From Burkholderiales bacterium (GTDB lineage Bacteria; Pseudomonadota; Gammaproteobacteria; Burkholderiales; Burkholderiaceae_C), in contig JAEKLF010000042.1 in the NCBI GenBank assembly GCA_019509985.1, positions 1 through 64,000 on the forward strand: a stretch of 64,000 nt of DNA, given 5' to 3'. The notes below the pieces were generated by a model. It did no database searches, was not told where the DNA came from, and saw only the letters and a list, made by a program, of their open reading frames with translations. Positions 17,737 to 26,058 of the stretch are shown here, piece after piece; positions within the stretch are counted from its first letter, which is position 1, and every line of letters begins with the position of its first letter. A program made the translations under genes and the position numbers.

Positions 17737-18291
17737 TCATCCCGCCAGGCTCATGGACAGGAAGAGACGCGCCTTCTGCCAGTCGCGCTGCACGGTGCGC
17801 TCGGTCACGCCCAGGGCCTCCGCGATCTCCTGCTCGCGCAGGCCGCCGAAGTAGCGCATCTCGACCACCTGCGCCAGCCGCGGCTCCAGTTGGGCGAGTT
17901 CGTCCAGCGCCTCGTGCACGCGCAGGATGTCCACGTCGCCATCGGGGGTCTGCTCGGCGACGGCGGTGTTGAGCGTCAGGTGGACCTGCCCGCCGCCGCG
18001 GCGCTCGGCCTGGCGGGCGCGCACCAGATCGATGACGACCGAACGCATCGCCTGCGCGGCATAGGCCAGGAAGTGGCGCCGATTCGGGAAGTCGGCCTCC
18101 TGCCCGCCGGACAGGCGCAGCCAGGCTTCGTGCACCAGCGCCGTGGTGTCCAGCAGCGTCAGATGACCCGCCTGGCGCACCTGCCGGCGCGCCAGGCGTT
18201 GCAAGTCCACGTAGAGCTGTGCCACCACCTGGTCGGCGGCGGCGCGGTCGCCTCCCCGGGCGGCCTGCAGCAGTTGGGTGATGTCTTGCAC
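17737..18291 (-). CDS. ECF sigma factor, TIGR02999-like, kinase-linked
   Basis: 184 residues from a GTG at 18291 (alternative GTG at 18300). No ATG fits: relatives begin about (M)xDITQLLQAARGGD, and the frame upstream reads as non-coding. Region 2 spans about 25-90, with HFLAYAAQAMRSVVIDLVRARQAERRGG; region 4 spans about 120-180, with a helix-turn-helix (LREQEIAEALGVTERTVQRDWQKARLFL). The region 2.2 motif that is acidic (DAED-like) in ordinary ECF sigmas is replaced by LLDTTALVHEAWLRL, with neighbouring Thr residues. A 6-bp hairpin (18304-18319) sits just upstream of the GTG. The operon partner is a Ser/Thr kinase, which suggests activation by phosphorylation rather than by an anti-sigma factor. 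Confidence 0.87.
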   Translation of the reverse strand: MQDITQLLQAARGGDRAAADQVVAQLYVDLQRLARRQVRQAGHLTLLDTTALVHEAWLRLSGGQEADFPNRRHFLAYAAQAMRSVVIDLVRARQAERRGGGQVHLTLNTAVAEQTPDGDVDILRVHEALDELAQLEPRLAQVVEMRYFGGLREQEIAEALGVTERTVQRDWQKARLFLSMSLAG

Positions 18292-18515
18292 CGGCCGCAC
18301 TCTAACGGCTGACGCCGTTGGAGCACTGGTCTTGCCAGCGGCTCGGCCTGCGGAACCGCAGATTTTTTTCGTGCCGATGTCGGGTTTGGCCTGCGCGCTG
18401 CGTTCTGAGGAGTGAGGGCTGATGGCGAAGCGGACCTGGGAGGCCGGCATGAGCCGGTCCGCCAAGCCATCAGGCCCTCACCCCGTTTGCACCGAATCCC
18501 CGCCGGAGTGTTGCC

Positions 18516-19019
18516 ATGCCCCACGCCCAACTGCTCGTCGCCGACCCGCCCCTGCCCACCCGCGGCGACATGCCGGAGCCCCTGCCACGTGTGGAGTCGC
18601 TGGCCGCCTACGGCCTGCGCGTGTCGCGCCACTTCGCCCAATGCCGTCGCGAGGGCGGGCAGCTCGCGCTGCTGTGGATAGAGATCGACGTGCCGGCGCG
18701 CCAGGATGGCGGCGCTGGTGACGCAGCGGTCGACTGCCTGGTCCAGATCGTCAGCCTGCGCCTGCGCAACCGGGTGCGCGGCTCCGACGACGTGCAACGG
18801 GTGGGGGAGCGCAGCTTTGCCGTGCTGCTGCTGGCGGCGGGAGAGCGCGAGGCAGAGATCGCCGAGCAGCGGCTGCTGCACACGGTGAGGGGTGCCTACA
18901 ACGTCGATGGGCGGGTGCTGCAGGTGAGTGCCCGCCTGGGGGCGGCGGTGTTCCCGCTGGCCGGGCGAAATGGCACCGAGCTGGCAGAGGCGGCGCGCAG
19001 CAGCCTGGATGCGGCCTAG
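18516..19019 (+). CDS. Stand-alone degenerate GGDEF-like domain protein
   Basis: 167 residues, preceded by CGGAG. Residues about 45-160 follow the GGDEF fold: LALLWIEIDVPARQDGGAGDAAVDCLVQIVSLRLRNRVRGSDDVQRVGERSFAVLLLAA, then AEQRLLHTVRG and VSARLGAAVFP. The signature loop reads VGERS instead of GGDEF, and the substrate-binding Asp/Asn positions are altered, so it is unlikely to make c-di-GMP. There is no membrane segment or sensor domain. It may be a nucleotide-binding or protein-interaction remnant. It is transcribed divergently from the sigma factor, and its stop codon overlaps that of livF (shared CTAG). Confidence 0.7.
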   Translation: MPHAQLLVADPPLPTRGDMPEPLPRVESLAAYGLRVSRHFAQCRREGGQLALLWIEIDVPARQDGGAGDAAVDCLVQIVSLRLRNRVRGSDDVQRVGERSFAVLLLAAGEREAEIAEQRLLHTVRGAYNVDGRVLQVSARLGAAVFPLAGRNGTELAEAARSSLDAA

Positions 19020-19726
19020 ACCTCCAGCCACTCCTTGCGGACATAGGCGTTGGCGCGCAACTCGGCTGGTGTGCCTTCGAAGACGATGCGGCCGTGGCCC
19101 ATCACGTAGCAGCGCTCGGAGATCTCCAGCGCGATGGCGAGCTTCTGCTCGACCAGCAGCACGCCGATGCCGCGCCGCTTGAGCTCCTTCAGGTACTCGG
19201 CCACCAGCTCGACGATCTTGGGCGCCAGGCCTTCGGTGGGCTCGTCGATCATGATGAGGTCCGGGTCGCCCATCAGCGTGCGGCACAGCGTCAGCATCTG
19301 CTGCTCGCCACCGGACAGCACGCCGGCCTCGGTGTGCTGGCGCTCCTTGAGGCGCGGGAACATCTTGTACATGTCGTCGAAGGCCCAGCGGGGGGTCTTG
19401 GCGCCGCTTTTCTGGCCCAGCAGCAGGTTCTGGTGCACGGTCAGCTTGGGGAAGATGTCCCGGTTCTCCGGCACATAGCCCAGGCCCATGTGGGCGATCT
19501 CGTAGGCCTTGCGTCCCACCAGCTCGGCATCGCCGAACTTGACCGAGCCCTTGGCATCGACCTGGCCCATGATGGTCTTGACCGTCGTCGAGCGGCCCGC
19601 GCCGTTGCGGCCGAGCAGGCTGACGATCTCGCCCGGGTTGACCTCCATGCTGACGCCGTGCAGCACGTGGCTCTTGCCGTAGAAGGCGTGGACGTTGTCC
19701 AGCTTGAGAATGCGTCCCTGGGTCAT
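19016..19726 (-). CDS. livF: Branched-chain amino acid-type ABC transporter ATPase LivF
   Basis: 236 residues. Cytoplasmic ATPase subunit of a HAAT-family importer for branched-chain or related amino acids, amides or similar solutes. Visible motifs: Walker A GRNGAGRST, Q-loop region near the PENRDIF segment, signature LSGGEQQ, Walker B LIMIDEPTEG, and switch His replaced by Gln in VLLVEQKL. The Walker A Lys is replaced by Arg. I recall this substitution from other betaproteobacterial LivF proteins, so it may be a lineage trait. The start codon overlaps the stop of livG (ATGA), the last link in the livH-M-G-F chain. Confidence 0.92.
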   Translation of the reverse strand: MTQGRILKLDNVHAFYGKSHVLHGVSMEVNPGEIVSLLGRNGAGRSTTVKTIMGQVDAKGSVKFGDAELVGRKAYEIAHMGLGYVPENRDIFPKLTVHQNLLLGQKSGAKTPRWAFDDMYKMFPRLKERQHTEAGVLSGGEQQMLTLCRTLMGDPDLIMIDEPTEGLAPKIVELVAEYLKELKRRGIGVLLVEQKLAIALEISERCYVMGHGRIVFEGTPAELRANAYVRKEWLEV

Positions 19727-20505
19727 GCCGCTGCTGCCTGCGTTTCAGCCAGGACCGACCCGAGGTAGGCCTCCTGCACGCGCGCATTCGCTCGCACCGC
19801 GTCGGGCGTGTCGAAGGCGATGACCTCGCCATAGACCAGCACGGCGATCTTGTCGGCCAGGCCGAAGACGACGCCCATGTCGTGCTCCACGGTCAGCAGG
19901 GTCTTGCCCACCGTCACGTCGCGGATCAGCTGGATGAAGCGCTTGGTTTCGCTCTTGCTCATGCCGGCCGTCGGTTCGTCCAGCAGGATGACGCTGGAGC
20001 CGCCGGCGATGGTGATGCCGATCTCCAGCGCACGGGCCTCGGCGTAGGTCAGGTTCATGGCCAGCACGCCGCGCTTCTTGTCGAGCTTGATCATTTCCAG
20101 GATCTGTTCGGCGCGGTCATTGGCGTCGTCCAGGTCGGCCAGAAACTTCCAGAACGCGTAGCGGTGGCCCAGGCTCCACAGCACGGCACAGCGGATGTTC
20201 TCGAACACGCTCAAACGCGTGAACAGGTTGGAGACCTGGAAGCTGCGCGACAGGCCGAGACGATTGATCTCGTAGGCCTTCTTGCCGGCTATGCGCTGGC
20301 CGTGCAGGTGGATCTCGCCGGAGGACGGCGCGAAGCGGCCACTGATCAGGTTGAACAGCGTGCTCTTGCCCGCACCGTTGGGGCCGATGATGGCGACGCG
20401 CTCGCCGGCCTGCACGGCCAGGTTGGCGCCGCGAATGATCTCGCTTTTGCCGAAGCTCTTGCGCAGGTCGCGCAGCTCGAGGGCGTAGGACGGGCTCGTG
20501 CTCAC
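19723..20505 (-). CDS. livG: Branched-chain amino acid-type ABC transporter ATPase LivG
   Basis: 260 residues from a GTG at 20505. This start is chosen because a strong GGAGGGAGG precedes it by about 4 bases and because GTGA overlaps the livM stop codon; an upstream in-frame ATG would lie deep inside livM. Motifs: Walker A GPNGAGKST, Q-loop in SRSFQVSNLF, Walker B SVILLDEPTAGMS, and H-loop TVEHDMGVVF. The ABC signature is degenerate: LTYAEAR instead of LSGGQ. The partner ATPase LivF has a canonical LSGGE signature but a changed Walker A Lys, so the pair may have asymmetric ATP sites. Cytoplasmic subunit of the same importer. Confidence 0.92.
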   Translation of the reverse strand: MSTSPSYALELRDLRKSFGKSEIIRGANLAVQAGERVAIIGPNGAGKSTLFNLISGRFAPSSGEIHLHGQRIAGKKAYEINRLGLSRSFQVSNLFTRLSVFENIRCAVLWSLGHRYAFWKFLADLDDANDRAEQILEMIKLDKKRGVLAMNLTYAEARALEIGITIAGGSSVILLDEPTAGMSKSETKRFIQLIRDVTVGKTLLTVEHDMGVVFGLADKIAVLVYGEVIAFDTPDAVRANARVQEAYLGSVLAETQAAAA

Positions 20506-21869
20506 AGCGCCTCCCTCCGCTTGATTTCCTTCTCGATCTCTTCCTGGATCTCGCCCCACTGGTGCGCGTAATGGCGCCGCACCAGCTCGAAGAGTGCGAT
20601 GCCCACGACCAGCAACCAGCTCGCGCCGAACCAGGCGTCCACGCTGGCGCTGTTCAGCGTCGCGCCCATGAAGCGCATCTCGGGGCCGAGGGCCTCGTTG
20701 AGCTGGCGGTGGTAGACCATCTCGATCATGGCCGCCGCACCGGTCAGCGCGGCCAGCGCGGTGCCAGCCAGCGCGAGATAGGACGTCCAGATCCGCCCCA
20801 GCTTGCCGAAGGCCGCCACGCGCAGGTTCATCAGGATGAGGCTGGCGATGCCGCCCGGCGCATACATGACCATGAAGAGGAAGACCAGACCGAGGTAGAG
20901 CAGCCAGGCCTGGGTCAGCTCGGACAGCATCACGCCGGCGAACACCATCAGCACGGCACCGATGACGGGGCCGAAGAAGAAGGTCGCGCCGCCCAGAAAG
21001 GTGAACAGCAGGTAGGCCCCCGAGCGCGAGGCGTGCAGCACCTCGCCGTTGACGATCTCGGTGTTGATGGCACCCAGGCCGCCGGCGACACCGGCGAAGA
21101 AGCCCGAGATCGTGAAGGCCATGAAGCGCACCCAGTGGGTGTCGTAGCCGACGAACTCGACCCGCTCGGGGTTGTCGCGCACGGCGTTGAGCATGCGGCC
21201 CAGCGGCGTGCGCGTCAGCGCGAACATCGCCGCCGTGCAGATGAAGCAGTAGACAGCGACGAGGTAGTAGACCTGGATCTGCGGCCCGAAGCTGATGCCC
21301 AGCAGCGGCTTGCCGATGACGCGGTTGCTGGACACGCCGCCCTCGCCGCCCGAGAACTCAGGCAGCATCAGCGCCAGCGCGAACACCAGCTCGCCGATGC
21401 CCAGCGTGATCATCGCGAAAGGCGTGCCGGCTTTCTTGGTCGACACATAGCCGAGCAGTGCCGCGCACACCAGGCCGGCCAGGCCGCCGACCAGCGGGAT
21501 CAGGCTGACGGGGATGCCCAGCGTGCCGGCCCCGGCCATGTTCAGCGCGTGGATGGCCAGGAAGGCGCCCATGCCGCTGTAGACCGCGTGGCCGAAGCTC
21601 AGCATGCCACCCTGGCCGAGCAGGATGTTGTAGGCCAGGCAGGCGATGACGCCGATGCCCATCTGCGTGAGCATGGTCTGCGCCAGGCCGCTGGTCCAGA
21701 TGCGCGGCGCAACCAGCAGCACCAGCGCGAACAGGCTCCAGATCAGCCAGCGCCCGACGTTGTAGGGCTTGAACTCGTAGAAGGTGGGCTTGGACTCCCG
21801 CCAGGCCGCCCCAAGGGAGGCCGACGCCCCCTCGGGGGGAAGTGAGCGAAGTGAACGTGGGGGCTCCAT
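20502..21869 (-). CDS. livM: Branched-chain amino acid-type ABC permease LivM
   Basis: 455 residues, longer than the usual 300-420. Membrane permease with about ten helices; the family signature region ILLGQGGMLSFGHAVYSGMGAF is at about 83-104 and the EAA-like cytoplasmic loop TPLGRMLNAVRDNPERVEFVGYD is at about 225-247. An extra C-terminal stretch ends in a charged tail (EIQEEIEKEIKRREAL). The only possible start is the ATG at 21869, five bases after the livH stop with GAGGAC upstream. The first about 25 codons after it coincide with a GC-rich repeat-like element, so the N-terminus (MEPPRSLRSLPPEGASASLGAA) is probably not ancestral. Homology resumes at TFYEFKPYNVGRW. Confidence 0.92.
   Translation of the reverse strand: MEPPRSLRSLPPEGASASLGAAWRESKPTFYEFKPYNVGRWLIWSLFALVLLVAPRIWTSGLAQTMLTQMGIGVIACLAYNILLGQGGMLSFGHAVYSGMGAFLAIHALNMAGAGTLGIPVSLIPLVGGLAGLVCAALLGYVSTKKAGTPFAMITLGIGELVFALALMLPEFSGGEGGVSSNRVIGKPLLGISFGPQIQVYYLVAVYCFICTAAMFALTRTPLGRMLNAVRDNPERVEFVGYDTHWVRFMAFTISGFFAGVAGGLGAINTEIVNGEVLHASRSGAYLLFTFLGGATFFFGPVIGAVLMVFAGVMLSELTQAWLLYLGLVFLFMVMYAPGGIASLILMNLRVAAFGKLGRIWTSYLALAGTALAALTGAAAMIEMVYHRQLNEALGPEMRFMGATLNSASVDAWFGASWLLVVGIALFELVRRHYAHQWGEIQEEIEKEIKRREAL
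21797..21866 (-). repeat. Repeat-like element forming the LivM N-terminus
   Basis: On the minus strand it reads GCCCCCACGTTCACTTCGC then TCACTTCCCCCCGAGGGGG, starting a few bases after the livH stop. I know very similar words (CACGTTCACTTCGCTCAC near CCCCCGAGGGGG) as frequent intergenic repeats in Burkholderiales genomes. Only one copy is present here, so the repeat status rests on that knowledge and on its post-stop placement, which matches the other four elements. Confidence 0.5.
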
Positions 21870-21873
21870 GACT

Positions 21874-22890
21874 TCAGTCCTCGCGCGTGCCCAGCAGGCC
21901 CTTGGGCCGAAAGATCAGGATCAGCACCATCAGCAGATAGGGCAGGATCTGCGCCAGATCCTTCAGCGCCAGGCGCAGCACCGGGTAGCCCGGCGTGTCA
22001 GGCGTCACCGTCAGGCCCATGGACGTCAGCGCGGACGCGAGCGACGCGTCCACCGTCAGCGGCAGCGTCTGCAGCAGGCCGATGACCAGCGAGCCGACGA
22101 ACGCGCCGGCCAGCGAGCCGATGCCGCCGACGACCACCACGACGAAGATGATGGAGCCGACGATGATGGCCATGTTGGGTTCGGTCACGAAGGTGATGCC
22201 GCCAATGACGCCGGCCAGCGCGGCCAGCGCGCAGCCGCTGCCAAACACCAGCATCAGCACGCGCGGCACGTTGTGGCCGAGGGACTCGACCATCTCCGGG
22301 TGGGTCAGCGAGGCCTGGATGACGAGGCCGACGCGGGTGCGCGTCAGCAGCAGCCACAGGCCGAGCAGCATCAACAGCGCCACCAGCATCATGAAGGCGC
22401 GTGTCAGCGGGAAGGTGGAGCACAGTGCCGCCGTGCACAGCTCGGGCGCCGCCTTGCCCAGCGCAAAGGACATGCCCTGGCCCGGCGTGGAGATGATGGT
22501 GAACGCGGAGCCCTGCAGCTCCGGCGGCGGCGTGAACGGCACTGCGGTGCGGCCCCAGACGAGCTGCACGAGCTCCAGGATCACGTAGGACAGGCCGAAG
22601 GTGATCAGCAGCTCAGGCACATGGCCGAACTTGTGCACGCGCCGCAGCGCCAGCCGCTCGAAGCCCGCGCCCATCACGCCCACCAGCAGCGGCGCCAGCA
22701 GCAGCGCCGGCCAGAAGCCGATCACACCCGTCAGCGAGTAGGCGACGTAGGCACCAACCATGTAGAAGCTCGCGTGCGCGAAGTTCAGCACACCCATCAT
22801 GCTGAAGATGAGCGTCAGGCCCGAACTGAGCATGAAGAGCAGCAGGCCCGACGACAGGCCGTTCAGCAGACTGATGAAGAGTTGGTCCAA
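21874..22890 (-). CDS. livH: Branched-chain amino acid-type ABC permease LivH
   Basis: 338 residues, permease partner of LivM. Starts MDQLFISLLNGLSSGLLLFMLSSGLTLIFSMMGVLNFAHASFYMVGAYVAY, where GLTLIFSMMGVLNFAH is the family signature. About eight membrane helices follow, with the cytoplasmic coupling loop TRTRVGLVIQASLTHPEMVESLG at about 195-215. A loop of about 40 residues (residues about 120-165, containing two Cys) is longer than in E. coli LivH. The end, FRPKGLLGTRED, is typical. It is the first gene after a hairpin that separates it from the binding-protein gene, so it is likely expressed at a lower level than livK. Confidence 0.92.
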   Translation of the reverse strand: MDQLFISLLNGLSSGLLLFMLSSGLTLIFSMMGVLNFAHASFYMVGAYVAYSLTGVIGFWPALLLAPLLVGVMGAGFERLALRRVHKFGHVPELLITFGLSYVILELVQLVWGRTAVPFTPPPELQGSAFTIISTPGQGMSFALGKAAPELCTAALCSTFPLTRAFMMLVALLMLLGLWLLLTRTRVGLVIQASLTHPEMVESLGHNVPRVLMLVFGSGCALAALAGVIGGITFVTEPNMAIIVGSIIFVVVVVGGIGSLAGAFVGSLVIGLLQTLPLTVDASLASALTSMGLTVTPDTPGYPVLRLALKDLAQILPYLLMVLILIFRPKGLLGTRED

Positions 22891-22910
22891 GAGCTAGCCC
22901 CAGTGGAAAC

Positions 22911-22928
22911 AGCCCGCCGGAGCGGGCT
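22911..22928 (-). terminator. Hairpin between livK and livH (attenuator-like)
   Basis: AGCCCGC and GCGGGCT pair across a four-base loop. On the minus strand only GTTTCC follows, so termination should be partial. This placement would give excess binding protein over permease, as is common in liv operons. Confidence 0.55.
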
Positions 22929-22940
22929 GGTCAACGCGAA

Positions 22941-24191
22941 TCAACCGGGCCTTTTCATTTGGCAGGACGTGGGCGTGGACGAGACATAGCTCTCGAACTG
23001 CTTCACCGGCGCCAGCGTCATGCCCGTGTTCTCGGGGCTGTAGGGGTACTTGGCGTCGGCCTTCTGCCAGACCGAGATGTACAGCGCCTGCTGCAGCTGG
23101 TGGTCGGTCTTGCGCATGGTCACGTCGCCATTGAAGCTCTTGACCGTCAGGCCTTCCATGGCCGCGGCGACCTTGACCGGGTCCGTCGACTTGGCATTGG
23201 CCATGGCCTGGCTCAGCATCAGGAAGATGTGGTCGACGCTCAGCGTGTACATGTCGTCGTTGAACTTGGCCTTGAACTCGTTGGCCAGCTTCTGCGGCTC
23301 GCCGCCCAGGTTGTAGTGGCTGTAGGCCACCTGGTAGACGCGGCCGGCGCCGCCCTGGCCCAGCGCCGTCGGCGTGCCGGTCACACCGGTGTAGTAGGTG
23401 AAGAACTTGCCGTTGTAGCCCGCTTCGTTGGCGGCCTTCACCATCAGCGCCAGGTCGGAGCCCCAGTTGCCGGTGATGACGGTGTCGGCGCCGCTGGCCT
23501 TGATCTTGGCGATGTAGGGCGCGAAGTCGCGCACCTGGGCGAGCGGGTGCAGGTCCTCGCCGACGATCTGCACGTCGGGGCGCTTGCGGCCCAGCATTTC
23601 CTTGGCGAACTTGGCCACCTGGTGGCCGTGGGCGTAGTTCTGGTTCAGCAGGTAGACCTTCTTGACGTCGGGCTGGTCCTTCATGAAGGTGGTCAGCGCC
23701 TCCATCTTCATGGAGGTGTCGGCGTCGAAGCGGAAGTGCCAGTAGCTGCACTTGCTGTTGGTCAGGTCGGGGTCCACCGCCGAGTAGTTCAGGTAGACGA
23801 CTTCCTTGCCGGGGTTGCGCTCGTTGTACTTGCTGACGGCATCACTGAGCGCCAGCGCGACGCTGGAGCCATTGCCCTGCATCACGTAGCGGATGCCCTG
23901 GTCGGTCGCGGCCTTCAAGAGGTTCAGCGTTTCGGCAGGACTGAGCTTGTTGTCGAAGGTGACGATCTCGAACTTCACGCCGGCCGGGTTGCTCTTGTTG
24001 AACTTCTCGGCGAGGAACTGGAAGGTCTTGACCTGGTTCTGGCCGACGGGGCCCATCAGGCCGGAGAGCGCGTCGATGTAGGCCAGCTTGACCGTCTCGC
24101 CTTTCTGGGCCTGGGCACCGGCCGCGGCCAGCACGAGCGTGGCGGCGGCGATGGCGCGCAATGGGGAGCGGATCGAGGTGATGTCGAACAT
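22941..24191 (-). CDS. livK: ABC transporter periplasmic substrate-binding protein, LivK-like
   Basis: 416 residues, preceded by CAGGAGACAAGC. Residues 1-28 form a Sec signal peptide (LRAIAAATLVLAAAGAQAQ). The mature part is a type I periplasmic binding fold (Peripla_BP_6): VKLAYIDALSGLMGPVGQNQVKTFQF, GIRYVMQGNGSSVALALSD, YHFRFDAD-like YWHFRFDADTSMKM, and GADTVITGNWGSDLALMVKAANEAGYNGKFFTYY. It delivers solute to LivHMGF. The exact substrate cannot be read from sequence; branched-chain amino acids, short amides or aromatic compounds are all transported by this family. The neighbouring acyl-CoA ligase leaves open a link to carboxylic acid or amino-acid catabolism. Confidence 0.9.
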   Translation of the reverse strand: MFDITSIRSPLRAIAAATLVLAAAGAQAQKGETVKLAYIDALSGLMGPVGQNQVKTFQFLAEKFNKSNPAGVKFEIVTFDNKLSPAETLNLLKAATDQGIRYVMQGNGSSVALALSDAVSKYNERNPGKEVVYLNYSAVDPDLTNSKCSYWHFRFDADTSMKMEALTTFMKDQPDVKKVYLLNQNYAHGHQVAKFAKEMLGRKRPDVQIVGEDLHPLAQVRDFAPYIAKIKASGADTVITGNWGSDLALMVKAANEAGYNGKFFTYYTGVTGTPTALGQGGAGRVYQVAYSHYNLGGEPQKLANEFKAKFNDDMYTLSVDHIFLMLSQAMANAKSTDPVKVAAAMEGLTVKSFNGDVTMRKTDHQLQQALYISVWQKADAKYPYSPENTGMTLAPVKQFESYVSSTPTSCQMKRPG

Positions 24192-24278
24192 GCTTGTCTC
24201 CTGTTGTGATGGGCTCTGAATGTGAGCGAAAGTTAATCCAGCCGGGCCGCCCTGAAGTCCCGTGCTTACCCGCGACGC

Positions 24279-25925
24279 TCAGGCGCTCGGGAGCTTGTGA
24301 TGCAGGAACTGGTCGCGCAGCTTGAGCTTCTGCACCTTGCCCGTGGCCGTGTGCGGAATCTCATCGACGAAGACGACGTCGTCGGGGATTTGCCACTTGG
24401 CGATGCGGCCGTCGTAGAAGGCCAGCAGCTCTTCCCGCGTGACCATGGCCTCGGGCTTCTTCACGACGACGAGCAGCGGACGCTCGTCCCACTTTGCGTG
24501 CTTGGCGGCGATGACGGCGGCCTCATGCACGCCCGGGTGGGACATCGCCACGTTCTCCAGGTCGATGGAGCTGATCCATTCGCCGCCGGACTTGATGACG
24601 TCCTTGCTGCGGTCGGTGATCTGCATGAAACCATCGGCGTCGATGGTGGCCACATCGCCGGTCGGGAACCAGCCTGGCTCGCCATCCACACTGACCAGCG
24701 GCGACTCGTCGTGGTTGAAGTACTGGGCGATGACCCAGTGGCCACGCACGACCAGGTTGCCCGAGCTGGCGCCGTCCCAGGGCAGCGAGCGGCCCTCGTC
24801 GTCGATGACGGCCATGTCCACGCCATAGATGACGCGGCCCTGCTTCTCCAGCAGGCGCTGCTGTTGGTCGGCGGGCAGGTCGAGCTGGCGCGTCGTCAGC
24901 TTGGACAGCGTGCCCAGCGGCGACATCTCCGTCATGCCCCAGGCGTGAATGACCTCGACGCCGTAGTCCTGCTGCAGCGACTTCATCATCGCCGGTGGGC
25001 AGGCCGAGCCGCCGATGACGGTGCGCTTGAAGGTCGAGAACTTGAGGTTGTTGGCCTTGACGTAGTTCAGCAGGCCCAGCCAGACGGTGGGCACGCCGGC
25101 ACTGAAGTTGACCTTCTCGCCCTCGAAGAGCTCGTACAGGCTCTTGCCGTCCAGATGCGGCCCGGGCAGCACGAACTTGCAACCGACGATGGCCGCGCTG
25201 TAGGGCAGGCCCCAGGCGTTGACGTGGAACATCGGCACGACGGGCAGGATGACGTCGCGGCTGGAGCAGTCCATCGCATCCGGCAGCGCCGCGGCATAGG
25301 CGTGCAGCACCGTCGAGCGGTGGCTGTAGACGGCGCCCTTGGGGTGGCCGGTAGTGCCAGACGTGTAGCAGATGCTGGAGGCGGTGTTCTCGTCGAACTC
25401 GGGCCAGCGATAGTCGCCGGTCTCGGCATCCAGCAGGTCGTCGAAGCACAGCAGGTTGGGGATGCCGCTGCTCGCCGGCATGTGGGCGCGCGAGGTCATC
25501 AGCACGAAGTGCTGCACGCTCTTCAGGAGCGGCGCGATCTTCTCGACCAGCGGCAGAAAGGTCGCATCAAAGCAGAGCACGCGGTCCTGAGCATCGTTGG
25601 CGATCCAGACGATCTGCTCGGGAAAGAGGCGCGGATTGATGGTGTGGCAGACCAGGGCCGAGCCGGAGCTGCCGTAGTAGATCTCGAGATGCCGGTGGCC
25701 ATTCCAGGCCAGCGTCGCGACGCGGTCACCGGGCTGGCAGCCCAGGCGCGTAAAGGCCTGCGCCGCCTGGCGCGAACGGCGCGCGACCTCGCGCCAGTTG
25801 CTGCGGTGCAGGTCGCCTTCGACTCGTTTGCTGACGATTTCGGTGTCGCCCGAATACCGCTCCGCATGCCTCAGCAGCGAAGAGATCAGCAGCGGCCCCG
25901 CCATCATCCGGCCCATCAATGTCAT
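24279..25925 (-). CDS. Fatty-acid/3-(methylthio)propionyl-type acyl-CoA ligase
   Basis: 548 residues, AMP-forming ligase (ANL superfamily) that activates a carboxylic acid to its CoA thioester with ATP. Motifs: the P-loop [20 protein letters not shown] at about 185-205, the aromatic/adenine-binding segment [12 protein letters not shown] at about 320-331, [12 protein letters not shown], the hinge [17 protein letters not shown], and the catalytic Lys in [13 protein letters not shown]. The sequence resembles the AlkK/DmdB subgroup (medium-chain fatty acids, methylthiopropionate). It lies 87 bases upstream of livK on the same strand, so joint transcription with the transporter is possible. Substrate specificity cannot be fixed from sequence. 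Confidence 0.88.
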   Translation of the reverse strand: MTLMGRMMAGPLLISSLLRHAERYSGDTEIVSKRVEGDLHRSNWREVARRSRQAAQAFTRLGCQPGDRVATLAWNGHRHLEIYYGSSGSALVCHTINPRLFPEQIVWIANDAQDRVLCFDATFLPLVEKIAPLLKSVQHFVLMTSRAHMPASSGIPNLLCFDDLLDAETGDYRWPEFDENTASSICYTSGTTGHPKGAVYSHRSTVLHAYAAALPDAMDCSSRDVILPVVPMFHVNAWGLPYSAAIVGCKFVLPGPHLDGKSLYELFEGEKVNFSAGVPTVWLGLLNYVKANNLKFSTFKRTVIGGSACPPAMMKSLQQDYGVEVIHAWGMTEMSPLGTLSKLTTRQLDLPADQQQRLLEKQGRVIYGVDMAVIDDEGRSLPWDGASSGNLVVRGHWVIAQYFNHDESPLVSVDGEPGWFPTGDVATIDADGFMQITDRSKDVIKSGGEWISSIDLENVAMSHPGVHEAAVIAAKHAKWDERPLLVVVKKPEAMVTREELLAFYDGRIAKWQIPDDVVFVDEIPHTATGKVQKLKLRDQFLHHKLPSA

Positions 25926-26058
25926 GGTTGTCTCCTGCCGGTCTTATCGACCCAGTCTAGTCCCCAGTACCGGCAGCCGACCGTCACAACCGCGACCCTG
26001 CGCCCCCGGGGAAACACCCGGATCAGTGAGGTGAAACGCCCCTCACTAAACTGGCGTG

